DNA from: Planctomycetota bacterium | GTDB taxonomy: Bacteria > Planctomycetota > B15-G4 > SIAN01 | NCBI GenBank assembly: GCA_028289345.1 | Contig: JANQQL010000009.1 | Location: 186,001-250,000, forward strand | Direction of reading: 5' to 3' | DNA length: 64,000 bases | In this document: piece by piece, positions 7,829-17,927 of the stretch | How positions within the stretch are numbered: the stretch's first letter is position 1 | Layout of the letters: the number at the start of each line of letters is the position of its first letter | The notes under the pieces: generated by a model | Database searches by the model: none | What the model was told of the DNA's origin: nothing | What the model saw: only the letters and a program-made list of their open reading frames with translations | Translations under genes and position numbers: made by a program

Positions 7829-9937
7829 CTACGGAGCGAGTTCCACGGCCACGGGATCGCTGGATGCCAGGATCTTGCCCGCTCGGTGGACGAACACCGC
7901 ATGATGGAGGGTGCGGCCGGCAAGGGATCGCGGCGCGTTCGGTGGCAGTTCGAAGCGGATGCGGGCTCGCCCGTTTTCGTCAATGCGACCGACGGATTCG
8001 TGCAGGTAGGGAACATTGCCGCGCAAGGTCGAGGCGGTGTAAGCGTCGAACTCGATCGGAACCGGCAGGTCGCTGGTGGCGCGAGCCGGCGCCGGACCGC
8101 TCGCCGTTCCCACGGTGAAGTATTCCATCCCCGCGTATTGTTCCCCGAGATCGACCAGCAGCACTTGCTTGCCACCCCCGCTGACCGAAACCGCCGGAGC
8201 GGTGCCGCCGATATCGCCGACGGTTCCCATCAGGTTCACGTCCTTGTTCGGCCACAGGGAGCAGTCTTTGATCTGCATGGCGACCGGCTCGCTTTTGCCG
8301 CCCGCCACCCACTCGTCGTAAGCGATGTCGCCCGCGGTGTTGGTGGTGTTCTCGGCCTTCAGGAAGTCGATGTATTCCTTGCTGGTGGTCTGGTGGAACA
8401 CGGTGACGCGAGCGGTCCAGGCATTGGCGGGAATGTCGAACTTGGTGTCGTCCCAGTACTGGCCGTCGACGTAGGTCGCTCCCACCACCTGGGCCTGGCC
8501 GGCCTCGAAGGCCGCGTTGGTGAAGCCGCGGGGAGGAATGCGATTGTCCTTTTCGATGGTGTTGTTCAGGACGAAGTGGAACGACTCGCCCGCGGGAACT
8601 CCGGTCGCCGTGGCCATGGTCGCGTCGAGGCCGTGCTTGATCTCGTACACCTTGGTGTCGCCGGTCGTCAGGACCGCGGTGCTGTTGTCGTAGGCCCCCA
8701 ACTCCTGGATCATCACGCCCTGTTTGTTGAAGAACTGGGCATTGATCCACATACGGCGGCCTTCGCCATAGCCCGTCGGCAGTTTGTGACCGGTCTGATT
8801 GATGATGCGCACGCGCAGCTTCTTGCCCTGGCGCTTCAGCTCCAGATCGCAGGAGCGCTGCAGCATGGAGATGTTGCGCGCGATGGCGTCGCGGAACACG
8901 GACAGGGACACTCCGCTCTCTTCCCCGGAGCCGTACAGCGCGTTGCTCTGGTCCAGGCGGTAGATGGCCTCCGGCACCCAGGAGTTGGCACCGGCGAAGT
9001 CATGCAATGGCAGGTCGGAGCGCAACGTCCCGTTGAGCCCCGGCGCACAGGCGACGCCGGTCGTGTCCGGCATGTGGCAGTCCTGGCAGGTGCTCACCGA
9101 CTGTTTGTTGCCGCCGAAGCGCCCGCCCATGTCGATCGGCCCCGCGGCAAAGTCGCTGTTCAGCCACTCGGTGTAGGTTCGCTCAATCGGAAACTGGTCG
9201 GTTTTCTCGTGAGTCGGGTGCTCTTCGTCCAGGTTGTTCAGCACATAGGTGTCGCTAGCCGCAGGCGTCGCGCCACCCACTCGGCTGATCGCAGGATTGG
9301 ACACTTCGTGACAAGTCGCACACATCAGGGACTCCTGATGGAACGGCGACTCCAACCAACCGTGCCAGAAGAACGGTTCGTTCAAGGTGAACGGTCCGCG
9401 GCGGCGATCGAACGGATCGAGGACGTACTGACCGCTGTGAGGATCCGTGGGGACATCCGTCAGGGCGGCCAGGATTGCCGCGTCCTCCGCCGGGTTGGCC
9501 GGATCGGCGATCGGATCGACCATGCGGTGACACAGGTGGCAGTTGACCCCGTCGTAGTCATCTCCCGCCAGCGCGGAACCGTCCGCCGGGGTTCCGTCTC
9601 CTTCCATGAACCCCGTCGGCGAGTGACACCGAATGCAGTAGGTCCCGGACTCTGCCACGTCTTGGTTGGCGATGGCCAGCGCCGCGTGGAAGATCGGGTC
9701 GCGGGTCGCGTTGGCCATCATCGATCCGGACCAGCGTTCGTGAGGCTCTTGATCGGGGTCGAAGTTTCCGTGACAGCTGAAGCAGGTGAAGCTGTCGAAG
9801 AGCAGATCGCTCAAGTCGCCGGGCTGGCTTCCTGCTTGGACGAAATCGTTGGAAGTGGCGTTGATCAGCGCGGCCACCGCCAAACTAATCGGTGATCCGA
9901 TCAGCAGGGCCAGAATCAACAGACGTCGAGCGCTCAT
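7829..9937 (-). CDS. Secreted multiheme cytochrome c family protein
   Basis: A 702-residue exported protein with a signal peptide (LLILALLIGSPISLAVAAL) and start at ATG 9937, eight bases after GGAGTC. Five haem c attachment motifs of the C-x2-CH type are visible: CFSCH, CIRCH, CHLCH, CATCH and CQDCH, all within roughly the first 300 residues, consistent with covalent haem attachment in the periplasm. The C-terminal ~400 residues are beta-rich with no further CxxCH. It probably serves as an electron carrier or as part of a respiratory or extracellular electron-transfer complex; no partner gene is adjacent. An upstream extension to 10033 is open but lacks a signal peptide. Confidence 0.88.
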   Translation of the reverse strand: MSARRLLILALLIGSPISLAVAALINATSNDFVQAGSQPGDLSDLLFDSFTCFSCHGNFDPDQEPHERWSGSMMANATRDPIFHAALAIANQDVAESGTYCIRCHSPTGFMEGDGTPADGSALAGDDYDGVNCHLCHRMVDPIADPANPAEDAAILAALTDVPTDPHSGQYVLDPFDRRRGPFTLNEPFFWHGWLESPFHQESLMCATCHEVSNPAISRVGGATPAASDTYVLNNLDEEHPTHEKTDQFPIERTYTEWLNSDFAAGPIDMGGRFGGNKQSVSTCQDCHMPDTTGVACAPGLNGTLRSDLPLHDFAGANSWVPEAIYRLDQSNALYGSGEESGVSLSVFRDAIARNISMLQRSCDLELKRQGKKLRVRIINQTGHKLPTGYGEGRRMWINAQFFNKQGVMIQELGAYDNSTAVLTTGDTKVYEIKHGLDATMATATGVPAGESFHFVLNNTIEKDNRIPPRGFTNAAFEAGQAQVVGATYVDGQYWDDTKFDIPANAWTARVTVFHQTTSKEYIDFLKAENTTNTAGDIAYDEWVAGGKSEPVAMQIKDCSLWPNKDVNLMGTVGDIGGTAPAVSVSGGGKQVLLVDLGEQYAGMEYFTVGTASGPAPARATSDLPVPIEFDAYTASTLRGNVPYLHESVGRIDENGRARIRFELPPNAPRSLAGRTLHHAVFVHRAGKILASSDPVAVELAP

Positions 9938-10370
9938 GAGTGGGGACTCCTGCTGGGGTTCGCAGAGAGGTTTGCAACGAGAACAGGGTGCCCCCCCACG
10001 GAACCGGCGGAAGAATGCCGGCGGGCACTGCACCGCAGGGGCGTTTCGTCAGACGGACCTTCGCCCCCGGGTGGTTCCCTCGAATCCGCTCAGGAATCTG
10101 TGCGAGAGGCGCCCCCCCGATCCGTGGAACGGGGGGATGCCACGATTGGGACCCAAACCGCAGGTTCGCCCTCGGGCTCTCGAATCAGAGAGATGCCTCG
10201 AGGCGACGCGACCGCGAGATTCGTCGCGGTGCGCCTTCAACTCAGCCAATCTGCAGCGAGGGACCGGGCCCACCGCGCCGCCGGTCCAGCGCAGTCGAGC
10301 CCTTGGCCTTCGGGCGACCCTTTCTAGCGGGGGGGTGGAACCGCCGTTTCGCCGGCCTCCTCGGTCGGCC
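9938..10370. other. Intergenic region between cytochrome and tricorn genes
   Basis: About 430 bases, G/C-rich, with no frame that has coding character or homology that I recognise. It should contain the cytochrome promoter (minus strand) and the end of the tricorn transcript. I see no clear terminator or repeat. Confidence 0.4.
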
Positions 10371-13300
10371 TCACTCTGCCTGCATCTCGCCTTGGTAGGC
10401 GTCGCGACCGCGGCGACGGGCGGGTCCGAACTCCGGCTCGACCGGCGGATTCTTGGCATGAAGCGAGAGCACTTCTTGGATGCCACGAGCAAGCTGGGCA
10501 TCGACGTCCTTGGCCACATCTTGCGGCATGTTCTCGACGACGATGTCCGGATCGACCCCGCGGTTCTCAAGCTCCCAACCGAGCTTCGGATCCCACCAGG
10601 CGAACTCTGGCTCGGACAGCATGCCGCCGTCCACGAAGCGCTTGTCCATGCGAATGCCGACCACCCCGCCCCAGGACCGCTTGCCGATGACTGGCGCAAG
10701 TTCTTCGAGCTGCACGGCCGCCGGGAAGATGTCCCCGTCGGACCCGGCGTGCTCATTGGTCAACACCACGAACGGACCATTGAGTGTCATCGACGGGTAG
10801 TAATCAACGCTTCCACCGCGAGAACGGTCGAAGCTCAGCACGTGGCGCCGGAAGCGTTCGAGGATCATCTGAGAAACAAAGCCGCCACCGTTCCAACGCA
10901 CGTCCACCACCATCCCCTCCTTGCGGAGCTGGGGATAGAACCAGGTGTTGAACTCCACCAACCCCCCGGTGCTCATGTCAGGAATGTGGATGTAGCCGAT
11001 CTTGCCATCGGTTTGCTCGGCTACAGCTTCTCGATTGCGTCGCACCCAGTCCGAGTAACGCAGATCGCGATCGCTGGACATCGGTTCGACCACCACGTCC
11101 CGGGCGCCTTCGAGGCTCGGTTTGTCGTTGACGGTCAGCAGCACAGGAATTCGGGAACGGCCCTCGAGCATGGCGTGGAACGGACGATCCGACGGGAACG
11201 GCAGATGGTTCACCGCCAGCAGGTAGTCGCCTTCCTTGACGTTCACCCCGGGACGGGTCAACGGTGAAGAAACCTGATCTGCAGGAGAACCGCGATAAAT
11301 ACGCTCGACCTGGAAGGCGTCTCCTTCGCGCCGCAAGTCCGCGCCAAGAAGCCCCACGGAAACGCGACTCACGCTGACACCCTGGTCACCACCAAACACG
11401 TAGGTGTGAGAGGTCGCGAGCTCGCCGATCATCTCCGCCATCAGATCGCGCAAGTCATCGCGGATCGACAACCGCGGCAGCAGCGTCGCGTACTGGTCTC
11501 GGACGGCCTTCCAGTCGACGCCGCCGAGACTCTCGTCCCAATAGAAGTCGCGCATGCGCCGCCAACCTTCGTAGTAGATCTGACTCCACTCTTCGCGCGG
11601 GTCCAGTTCCACCACGATGCCGCTCAGGTCCACCTTGGAATCCCCCAGCTTCCCCGGGGGCGAGGCGGTGCTGACCACGTAGATCTGGCGATCCTTCCAG
11701 ATGGCGATTTTCTCGGCATTGGCCGAGGTCGCAAAGCCACCAGCACCGCTCACGAAGGTGTTGGATTTTTTGGATTCGTAGTCGAACAACATCAGATCGG
11801 AAGAGCCACCAGGACCTTCGGGAGCCATGCCACGGACGGGTCGGGATCGATACAACGCGCCGCCCTTGGTGAGAAGCAGGCTTCGGTAGTCCCCGGCGGG
11901 CACGGGCATGGCAATGATGCGATCGTCCAATCCTTCGAAGTGGATCTCGATCGGATCCTTCTTCGGCTTCTTGTCGTCCTTGCCTTTCTTGCCGTTGCTC
12001 TTCTTGTCAGACTTGCCTTTGCCCTTCGCCTTGTCCTTCGAGTCGCCGGAACCTTCCTTGGCATCGTCCTCTTTGTCTTCGCTGTCGGCGTCGTCGGACT
12101 CTTCGGCACCCTCCGACTCGCCCTCTTCCTCGGACTCTTCCGCCTCCTCGTCTTCCGAATCGTCGTCCTTGGGCGGCAAGCCAGCGTGAGGAGTGAACGG
12201 ATTTTCGACGTCGTCTCGCAACAGGGCCAGGTACATCTTCGAGGGACGAATGTTGACGTTCTGGAAGTCGCGATCACCCAGCAACGGATTGGTCGCGCGG
12301 TCACTCAGGAACCCGAGGTATCGCCCATCCGGATCCCAGGACGGGCCAAAGTCGTGGGTGTCGTCGCCGGTGATGCGATGGACCTTGCCTTCCACGGTGT
12401 CGTACACGTACACCGAGCGATAGCCGGTCCCGTGAGACTTGCTGTAGGCCAGCCAGCGGCCCCCGGGACTCCAGTCGTAGTCGCGGATCTCGCCGTTCTC
12501 GCAGCGATCCACCAGCCGCGGATTGCCCCCTTCGACCGGCACCAAGTACAGCGACTGGGTTTGGTCGCCGTAGGCCAGGAACTTGCCGTCAGGAGAGTAC
12601 GCCGGGGTGAAGTGCCAGCCCGAATCGCCGGCCTTCTTCACCACTCGAGGACCTCCGCGACCCCAAGCGTCCAACGTGCGAATCTCTTCTTCGCCGGGTT
12701 CGTCGGTGATGTAGGCGATCTGCTCGCCGTCCGGACCGAACACCGCGGATCGCTCCCGCGCACCACTGCCACGGGTCACCGGCAGCGTCACCCCTTCCTT
12801 CACCGGCACCGAGAACACTTCGCCGCGAGTGGTGACCATGACTCGATCGCCTTCGGGAGACAGATCGAAGAAGGTCAGATCGCGAACGGCTTGGGGATAG
12901 CGAGAACGGGTCAACAGACGATCGCTGGGCAGCTGGATCGAAAGGGTCCGTTCGGAATCGTTCTTCGGGTCGAACAGGTGAATGTCTGCCGCCAGAGTGA
13001 AGACGATGCGTCCATCGGGCGCCATGGAGAGCGAACGCGCGTCCCACTTGCCGAAGTCGGTGTGACGACGACGATCGGAGCCGTCCGGAGCCATCGACCA
13101 CAGATTGGCAGTCCCGCCTTGATCACAGAGGAGATAAACGCGTCCCCCGTGCCACATGGGATGGGCATTCATGCCCTCAAAGGTAGTGACCTGCTGAAAG
13201 TCTTCTTTCTCGGGATGGCCAACCCAAATGGTTTGGGCCGAGCCACCGCGATAGCGCTTCCAGGTCCCGCCCCCATGGGTGCGAGTGAAGGCCCAGCGAC

Positions 13301-13802
13301 CACTGTCCGGGTCGACATCCAAATCCGCGGCCCAACCCAAGGGCAGCTTCTGAGGATCGCCGCCGCGGAACGGCACCGCGAAGATCTCGGTGCTGCCATG
13401 AGGCTGCTCGCGGTTGCTCAAGAACGAAACCTGTTTGCCGTCGGGACTCCAGCCAAGGACCCGGTCGGAACTCGGGTGCCAAGTGAGTCGGCGAGGTTCC
13501 CCCCCGGAAGCCGAGACCACAAACACGTCCGAGTTGCCGTCATAGGATCCGGTGAATGCGACCCACTGACCGTCCGGTGAGAAGGCGGCGAGGGATTCGG
13601 TGCCGACGTGAGTCGTCAAGCGCCGAGCCACTCCCCCCGACAAGGAACTCAGCCAAAGATCTCCTTCTGCGGTGAACACCACCGTGTCGCCATGCAGATC
13701 CGGCGAGCGCAGGTAGCCCTCGGCCCCGTCAGCGGCGCCAAGAGGAAGGAAAGCGGACAGCAGAACAAGGCAAGCGGAACTCCAACGACGGGGGCGTGTC
13801 AC
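10371..13802 (-). CDS. Tricorn-type protease (S41 family) with beta-propellers and PDZ
   Basis: An exported 1143-residue protein with signal peptide (CLVLLSAFLPLGAADGAEG). Order of domains: N-terminal WD40/TolB-like propeller with repeated SPDG motifs (LAAFSPDGQWVAF, LGWSPDGKQVSFLSN), second propeller to about residue 540, a tricorn C1 helical domain (YYEGWRRMRDFYWDESLGGVDW), a PDZ-like segment (YLLAVNHLPFPSDRPFH) and the S41 catalytic domain with the nucleophile in TNEHAGSDGDIFP, Ser being the nucleophile. Tricorn proteases degrade peptides into smaller oligopeptides; here in the periplasm. Unusual is a ~85-residue insert (about 540-630) that is first Asp/Glu/Ser-rich and then Lys-rich. Family length is about 1050-1150, so the gene is complete. 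Confidence 0.92.
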   Translation of the reverse strand: MTRPRRWSSACLVLLSAFLPLGAADGAEGYLRSPDLHGDTVVFTAEGDLWLSSLSGGVARRLTTHVGTESLAAFSPDGQWVAFTGSYDGNSDVFVVSASGGEPRRLTWHPSSDRVLGWSPDGKQVSFLSNREQPHGSTEIFAVPFRGGDPQKLPLGWAADLDVDPDSGRWAFTRTHGGGTWKRYRGGSAQTIWVGHPEKEDFQQVTTFEGMNAHPMWHGGRVYLLCDQGGTANLWSMAPDGSDRRRHTDFGKWDARSLSMAPDGRIVFTLAADIHLFDPKNDSERTLSIQLPSDRLLTRSRYPQAVRDLTFFDLSPEGDRVMVTTRGEVFSVPVKEGVTLPVTRGSGARERSAVFGPDGEQIAYITDEPGEEEIRTLDAWGRGGPRVVKKAGDSGWHFTPAYSPDGKFLAYGDQTQSLYLVPVEGGNPRLVDRCENGEIRDYDWSPGGRWLAYSKSHGTGYRSVYVYDTVEGKVHRITGDDTHDFGPSWDPDGRYLGFLSDRATNPLLGDRDFQNVNIRPSKMYLALLRDDVENPFTPHAGLPPKDDDSEDEEAEESEEEGESEGAEESDDADSEDKEDDAKEGSGDSKDKAKGKGKSDKKSNGKKGKDDKKPKKDPIEIHFEGLDDRIIAMPVPAGDYRSLLLTKGGALYRSRPVRGMAPEGPGGSSDLMLFDYESKKSNTFVSGAGGFATSANAEKIAIWKDRQIYVVSTASPPGKLGDSKVDLSGIVVELDPREEWSQIYYEGWRRMRDFYWDESLGGVDWKAVRDQYATLLPRLSIRDDLRDLMAEMIGELATSHTYVFGGDQGVSVSRVSVGLLGADLRREGDAFQVERIYRGSPADQVSSPLTRPGVNVKEGDYLLAVNHLPFPSDRPFHAMLEGRSRIPVLLTVNDKPSLEGARDVVVEPMSSDRDLRYSDWVRRNREAVAEQTDGKIGYIHIPDMSTGGLVEFNTWFYPQLRKEGMVVDVRWNGGGFVSQMILERFRRHVLSFDRSRGGSVDYYPSMTLNGPFVVLTNEHAGSDGDIFPAAVQLEELAPVIGKRSWGGVVGIRMDKRFVDGGMLSEPEFAWWDPKLGWELENRGVDPDIVVENMPQDVAKDVDAQLARGIQEVLSLHAKNPPVEPEFGPARRRGRDAYQGEMQAE

Positions 13803-14551
13803 AGGTGGTCTCCTCGGGCAGGGAATCGGACGGACCGGTTACGCACAAGGCCTCGGCCCCGTTGGAACATGACGCTGTCGAAGAAAGTTCACCCGCGGCG
13901 CCGACGGTTCCCGCCCCCTCGGGAGCCAACCCGAGTTGCCTGACCTCTCCGCCACACCGATCGGGGCCGGGCAAGCATTTGAAACTCGGGGAACAGACAC
14001 GCGGATCGGCCCCCTCACTCACCGAAACCCGGGCCGAGAGGAAGTCCGACTCTGTTCCGAACCATCGATCGGCGTCAGGTCGTCGGGACGCCGGAGTACC
14101 CCAGGGATCCTCCCGATCGAATTCCTCGCGCACTCGCCGAGGTGATTCGTCGCCGAACGAGCCTGGGTGATTCACGAAGGCCGACGGCAATTGGTCGAAG
14201 TTCCGTCTGACTCGTCAGCACGACCGGGCTCATGACATTGAGCTCATGACACTGGGCTCATGAATCATTCGAGCCGAACTGTTGATCTGTTCGAGGAGCT
14301 CCTCGATCCCCGACCTTGGGTCGCCGATCGATCGAGCCGACAGAGGTTTCCCGAACCGCCTTCCGGTCGAGGTTCGGGAGAGTGATCGAGTGTCCGATCA
14401 CCTCCTGGGACCCGCGACTTCGAAAGAGAACCGCCTCATCAGGCCGCTCGGAACGACGACTGCAGTCGTCGCCAACGGAAGCAGCTCCTGATTTCGATCG
14501 AAACCGAGGAGCTGCTCGACGACCTCGTCTTTGGAGTGGACTGCTTGCCCT
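13803..14551. other. Long non-coding stretch with short direct repeats
   Basis: About 750 bases upstream of the tricorn gene and downstream of the GlcG gene, both minus strand. Several frames are open because of high GC, but none has a plausible ribosome-binding site or a recognisable protein. A triple short repeat lies at 14227-14267 (separate entry). Otherwise I see nothing in it. Confidence 0.4.
14227..14267. repeat. Three tandem copies of a GGCTCATGACAYTG-like unit
   Basis: The unit GGCTCATGACATTG is followed directly by AGCTCATGACACTG and by GGCTCATGAATCATT. Each copy contains the palindrome TCATGA. It lies in a non-coding stretch roughly 425 bases upstream of the tricorn start and may be a transcription-factor operator cluster or a chance short repeat. 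Confidence 0.45.
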
Positions 14552-14953
14552 TCAGATCGCCTCGGCTCCGGCCACGGCGACGGCGTGGTCGTCTTCCACG
14601 GTGCTTCCGGACACGCCGATCGCACCGATGATTTCCCCGGCCGAGTTTTTCAGTGGCACTCCCCCCGGGAACGAGATCAGCCCGCCATTGCTGTGCTCGA
14701 TGTTGTAGAGCGGACCGGCCGGTTGGGAGAGCTTGCCGATCTCTCCGGTCGCCATGTCGAAGTAACGCGCGGTCCGGGCCTTCTTGATCGAAATGTCGAT
14801 CGAGCCCAACCAAGCACCGTCCATGCGCTGGAACGCCTTCAGGTTGGCGCCGGCGTCAACCACCGCAATGTCCATCTTGACGCCCATGGATTCCGACTTG
14901 GCCACTGCCGCCGTCACCGCCTTTTGGGCTTGTTCCAAAGTGATGTCGCTCAT
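14552..14953 (-). CDS. GlcG/HbpS family haem-degrading domain protein
   Basis: A 133-residue protein starting at ATG 14953 after GAAAGAGGAC. The sequence matches the GlcG/HbpS family: [19 protein letters not shown], then [47 protein letters not shown] and the C-terminal [17 protein letters not shown]. Members form octamers that bind haem or cobalamin-like cofactors or regulate glycolate use; the actual ligand is unknown here. No glycolate oxidase genes are adjacent. Length is typical (130-150 aa), so the gene is complete. Confidence 0.9.
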   Translation of the reverse strand: MSDITLEQAQKAVTAAVAKSESMGVKMDIAVVDAGANLKAFQRMDGAWLGSIDISIKKARTARYFDMATGEIGKLSQPAGPLYNIEHSNGGLISFPGGVPLKNSAGEIIGAIGVSGSTVEDDHAVAVAGAEAI

Positions 14954-15331
14954 GAGAAGAGTCCTCTTTCTTGAATGGATCGGGTGATCGGGATTCGCAG
15001 GAGTTGAGGTTTCGAGCCAAAGGGGGGTGACCTCCTCCGCTCGACTCATGCCGGATTCCAGCGGCTTTTCGCGGATCATGCACCGAGGCCGCGATCGATG
15101 CCAGACGCACTTTGCGAAACCACTGGCGGAATTCTCGATCCTCGGTGGAGTGCCGAAAGCTCAAGGCGCCAGAGCAGGAGTCGGGGTCCGGTCGTGACGT
15201 GTCATCGCCAATCGGCGATGCCTGAGCAACGGGGTGCGCTGAGGAGTCGGCCATCGAAAGGTGCTTGACCCCGCGGATGGATCACAGACGACGTCGGATG
15301 GAGTGCCCAAAGTCTCTCGAGAACCACCGCC
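14954..15331. other. Intergenic stretch upstream of GlcG gene
   Basis: About 380 bases between the GlcG start and the NRDE stop codon. It should carry the GlcG promoter. No credible gene, hairpin terminator or repeat was recognised. Confidence 0.4.
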
Positions 15332-16108
15332 TCACTCGCCTCTGACGGTTGGCAAACGCGTCGCGGTGAGGGCGTCGGACTGGCACGGCTGTCCATTTCG
15401 ATAATGCATGTTGGCGCACCCCTCTCGGACCTCGAGGAAGGTCGCACTCACCGTGGAAGCCACGGTGTGATGCATGCACTGGCTGAAGACGTCGCCGTCC
15501 GGGGCTTCGACATCGTGGGAACAGTGCCAGCGAACCAGAGGGTCCAGGTCTGGACTGCCTCCATCCCCCAACCATCGATGGAAGCTGGCGGAACGGCGCT
15601 GCGTCACCGCCGATTGGTCATAGCCGTTCGAGATTTCGACGCGGGACTCGGCGCACTCGGTTCGCTGCATCTGGAGTCCCGTCCATTCGAACCGGTGCAA
15701 CGTCGCCCGTTTCGGGGCGCGACCTCGAGCTCCTGGCTCGGCGACATAAAGGCGAAACGGGTTCTCGAGCATCTGACCTTCCCGTTGACGGCGGGCAAAG
15801 AACTCGGACACCGCGTCGGGCGCGGGATCCAGGATCACACTCGTGACCAAAAGACCGCGGCTCGGAGCACCCACCGTCGGCGCCCGCAACCGCTGCGAGT
15901 CGCCATTGATCAGACACACCCCGTATCCCCGCGCGTTGAGGGCAATCCAACTGCCCCCTCCATCTGGGTCAATGGGTGTGCACATCGGAACCCCGGCAGC
16001 TTCGTCGAGGCGCGGAGGCAACGCAGTGCTGCGAGACGGAAGCTCGTCCCGATTCAGGCCCAGGAGGTATCCGCCGTCGTCATCCGGAAGAAACGAAAGC
16101 GTGCACAT
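15332..16108 (-). CDS. NRDE (TANGO2-like) family protein
   Basis: A 258-residue protein whose first residues MCTLSFLPDDDGGYLLGLNR contain the family signature: initiator-adjacent Cys2 (likely the N-terminal nucleophile after Met removal) and the N-R-D-E tetrad in GLNRDELPSR. GGSWIALNARGYGVCLIN is the second conserved block. The family (NRDE/TANGO2) has an Ntn-hydrolase-like fold and is linked to haem or lipid metabolism in eukaryotes; function in bacteria is poorly known. The start ATG at 16108 lies 5 bases after the FIST gene stop codon on the same strand, so the two probably form an operon. Confidence 0.85.
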   Translation of the reverse strand: MCTLSFLPDDDGGYLLGLNRDELPSRSTALPPRLDEAAGVPMCTPIDPDGGGSWIALNARGYGVCLINGDSQRLRAPTVGAPSRGLLVTSVILDPAPDAVSEFFARRQREGQMLENPFRLYVAEPGARGRAPKRATLHRFEWTGLQMQRTECAESRVEISNGYDQSAVTQRRSASFHRWLGDGGSPDLDPLVRWHCSHDVEAPDGDVFSQCMHHTVASTVSATFLEVREGCANMHYRNGQPCQSDALTATRLPTVRGE

Positions 16109-16113
16109 CGTGG

Positions 16114-17304
16114 TCAATCGAACAGCGCGATGGAGGCGGTGAATCCGTGCAGGAAGTTCTTCCCTCCCACCGGACCGATTTCGCCCGCTGCGAAGAACCC
16201 TGCCAACGGCAGTTCCGGGAACTGGGTTTGGATGCAGCCGCTGTCGTGGTCGGAGTCCGGGAACAATCGAGTTCCCCGCCCATTGCACGAGAACAAGAGA
16301 GCCCCGCCCGGCTTGGCTTGATCCGAGGACTCGGTCAGCAGCAGACGCAAGTCTTCATCGGCACTGTCGGCATCGCGCACGTGAAACCGAATGGTGCGCC
16401 CTCGACGAGCTTCATCGCCAATGGCCATCGAGCCAGAGCTCGGGTCGCTGCCGATGACCCCTCGCACCAAAAAGTCGCCGCGTTCTGGTTGAGACTTGCG
16501 TTCGTCCACGGCCTGCCCCACGTGCAACGAACCCGCCTTCAAATTGGCATCCAGCATGGCTCGCTCGGTCTCGTCGCATTCGCGATAGATCGCCTCGAGC
16601 TGCTTCAACGGAGGTTTGCCCGCCAACTCGTGAATGACGTTCTTCTCCGACTTGGTGATGATCATCGCCTTGCCGAGAGGACGGCAGCCCTGTGACACAA
16701 CGTGGCGCACCGGGACTCCGTCCAAGAAAACACCGACCCCGCCGTTGCGCAGCACTTGATCCTGCCAAAACAAACGATTGGTGCCGGGACCAGCACCGCC
16801 ACTCGCCATCCCTCCCAAGGCCGACACCTGCGGACACTGTTCATTCACGCGCCGCAACCACTCCAACGCTGGAAACGAAAACGGTTCGCCGAACATCAGG
16901 AACGAACACGACTCGGGGCTTTCCTTGCAGCGGGCGAGCCACTCCTCCGGCATTTCCAAGTCGGCTTCGGTGAACTGTCCTTCGATGCTGCCCGTGAGTT
17001 CGAAGGATTCGATCTTCGCCTCGGGGAACCGGGCCAACCAGAGCGACAAGGCCGGACCGGCTTCGACTTCCCGCGAATTCCCGACCACCGTCTCCCCCGC
17101 GCAGCCCACCAAGTGGCGCGCCCCCGTCAACTCCCGGATCTTCGCCGGCAGTCCATCGAACCCCGCATGGTGCTCGTGGGAAACGAAGATCACCGCCAGG
17201 TCCGGAGTCTCTTCGCCGAATGAGGCAAGGGACTGCTCGACACACTCCTGGATTGCCTTCTCCAGGTCAACCTGGACAGACAACGCGGCGGCATAGCGAT
17301 TCAT
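16114..17304 (-). CDS. FIST domain sensor protein
   Basis: A 396-residue soluble protein with FIST_N (about residues 30-215; DLAVIFVSHEHHAGFDGLP, LVGCAGETVVGNSREVE, GGMASGGAGPGTNRLFW) followed by FIST_C (about 220-390; IYRECDETERAM, LLFSCNGRGTRLF, LAGFFAAGEIGPVGGKNFLH). FIST domains are thought to sense small ligands, possibly amino acids, and often accompany signal-transduction proteins. It starts at ATG 17304 and is followed 5 bases later by the NRDE gene. The C-terminal GFFAAGEIGP motif is the strongest family match. Confidence 0.92.
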   Translation of the reverse strand: MNRYAAALSVQVDLEKAIQECVEQSLASFGEETPDLAVIFVSHEHHAGFDGLPAKIRELTGARHLVGCAGETVVGNSREVEAGPALSLWLARFPEAKIESFELTGSIEGQFTEADLEMPEEWLARCKESPESCSFLMFGEPFSFPALEWLRRVNEQCPQVSALGGMASGGAGPGTNRLFWQDQVLRNGGVGVFLDGVPVRHVVSQGCRPLGKAMIITKSEKNVIHELAGKPPLKQLEAIYRECDETERAMLDANLKAGSLHVGQAVDERKSQPERGDFLVRGVIGSDPSSGSMAIGDEARRGRTIRFHVRDADSADEDLRLLLTESSDQAKPGGALLFSCNGRGTRLFPDSDHDSGCIQTQFPELPLAGFFAAGEIGPVGGKNFLHGFTASIALFD

Positions 17305-17927
17305 GAACAGCTCCGTGGCAGGATCGGCAGCGGGGCTCTGAGTGGAGGAAGTCCCCGAAGAGTAGTGTTCCGCCCGCCAACTTCGTCACCCGATTCGAGA
17401 AGGATTCGAGCTTTCGTCGGGGTGGTTGCGGGGTGGTGGATTGGTGGGGCTCATAGAAGAGTGATCCGTCGACGGAGTGGGCAGCGCCAGGTGGAGGCAA
17501 ACCTCTTGGGCCTGAATCTCCCTCCCCCGTCGACCAACCATCGATCCCAGCCACCAGGCTCCGTTGCCGATTCGGAAGCGATCCCTGACTTCGCCGCGTG
17601 AGGCGATGATCCTTCCTCCTTGAGGAACTGGTCTCCTGAGCGATTGTTCGTCGCTCACGATCTCATCTCTCGCGATGGAACTCGGTCAGTGACCCCGTCA
17701 TTCAGCGAACCCCATCTTCATCGAAGGTGATGAGGCTGTCAGCCAGATTTCAGCTCGGGCTGCCATTTTGTCCAACCAAAGCCCCGAGGTCTTGTCCCCG
17801 GAAACGAGCACTGGTCTGGGGGCTGGTTTGGCGAGGGCGTAAACTGGCGGAACAATGGTCCCGGGATGACCGTGATCCTGAACGTGGGACGACATTCTTC
17901 CTCGCCGTCCATCACCGGAGCAAGCCG
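17305..17927. other. Non-coding stretch before toxin-antitoxin genes
   Basis: About 620 bases between the divergent FIST gene and the antitoxin. Promoters for both should be here. Several open frames exist on both strands but none shows a ribosome-binding site or similarity I recognise. Confidence 0.4.

Noticed and set aside
7541..9895. Long plus-strand open frame opposite the cytochrome gene
   Set aside because: It is the antisense shadow of a gene with signal peptide and five CxxCH motifs; composition follows GC bias.
11406..13580. 724-codon plus-strand open frame opposite tricorn
   Set aside because: Antisense shadow of a well-supported protease gene; no ribosome-binding site or known domain.
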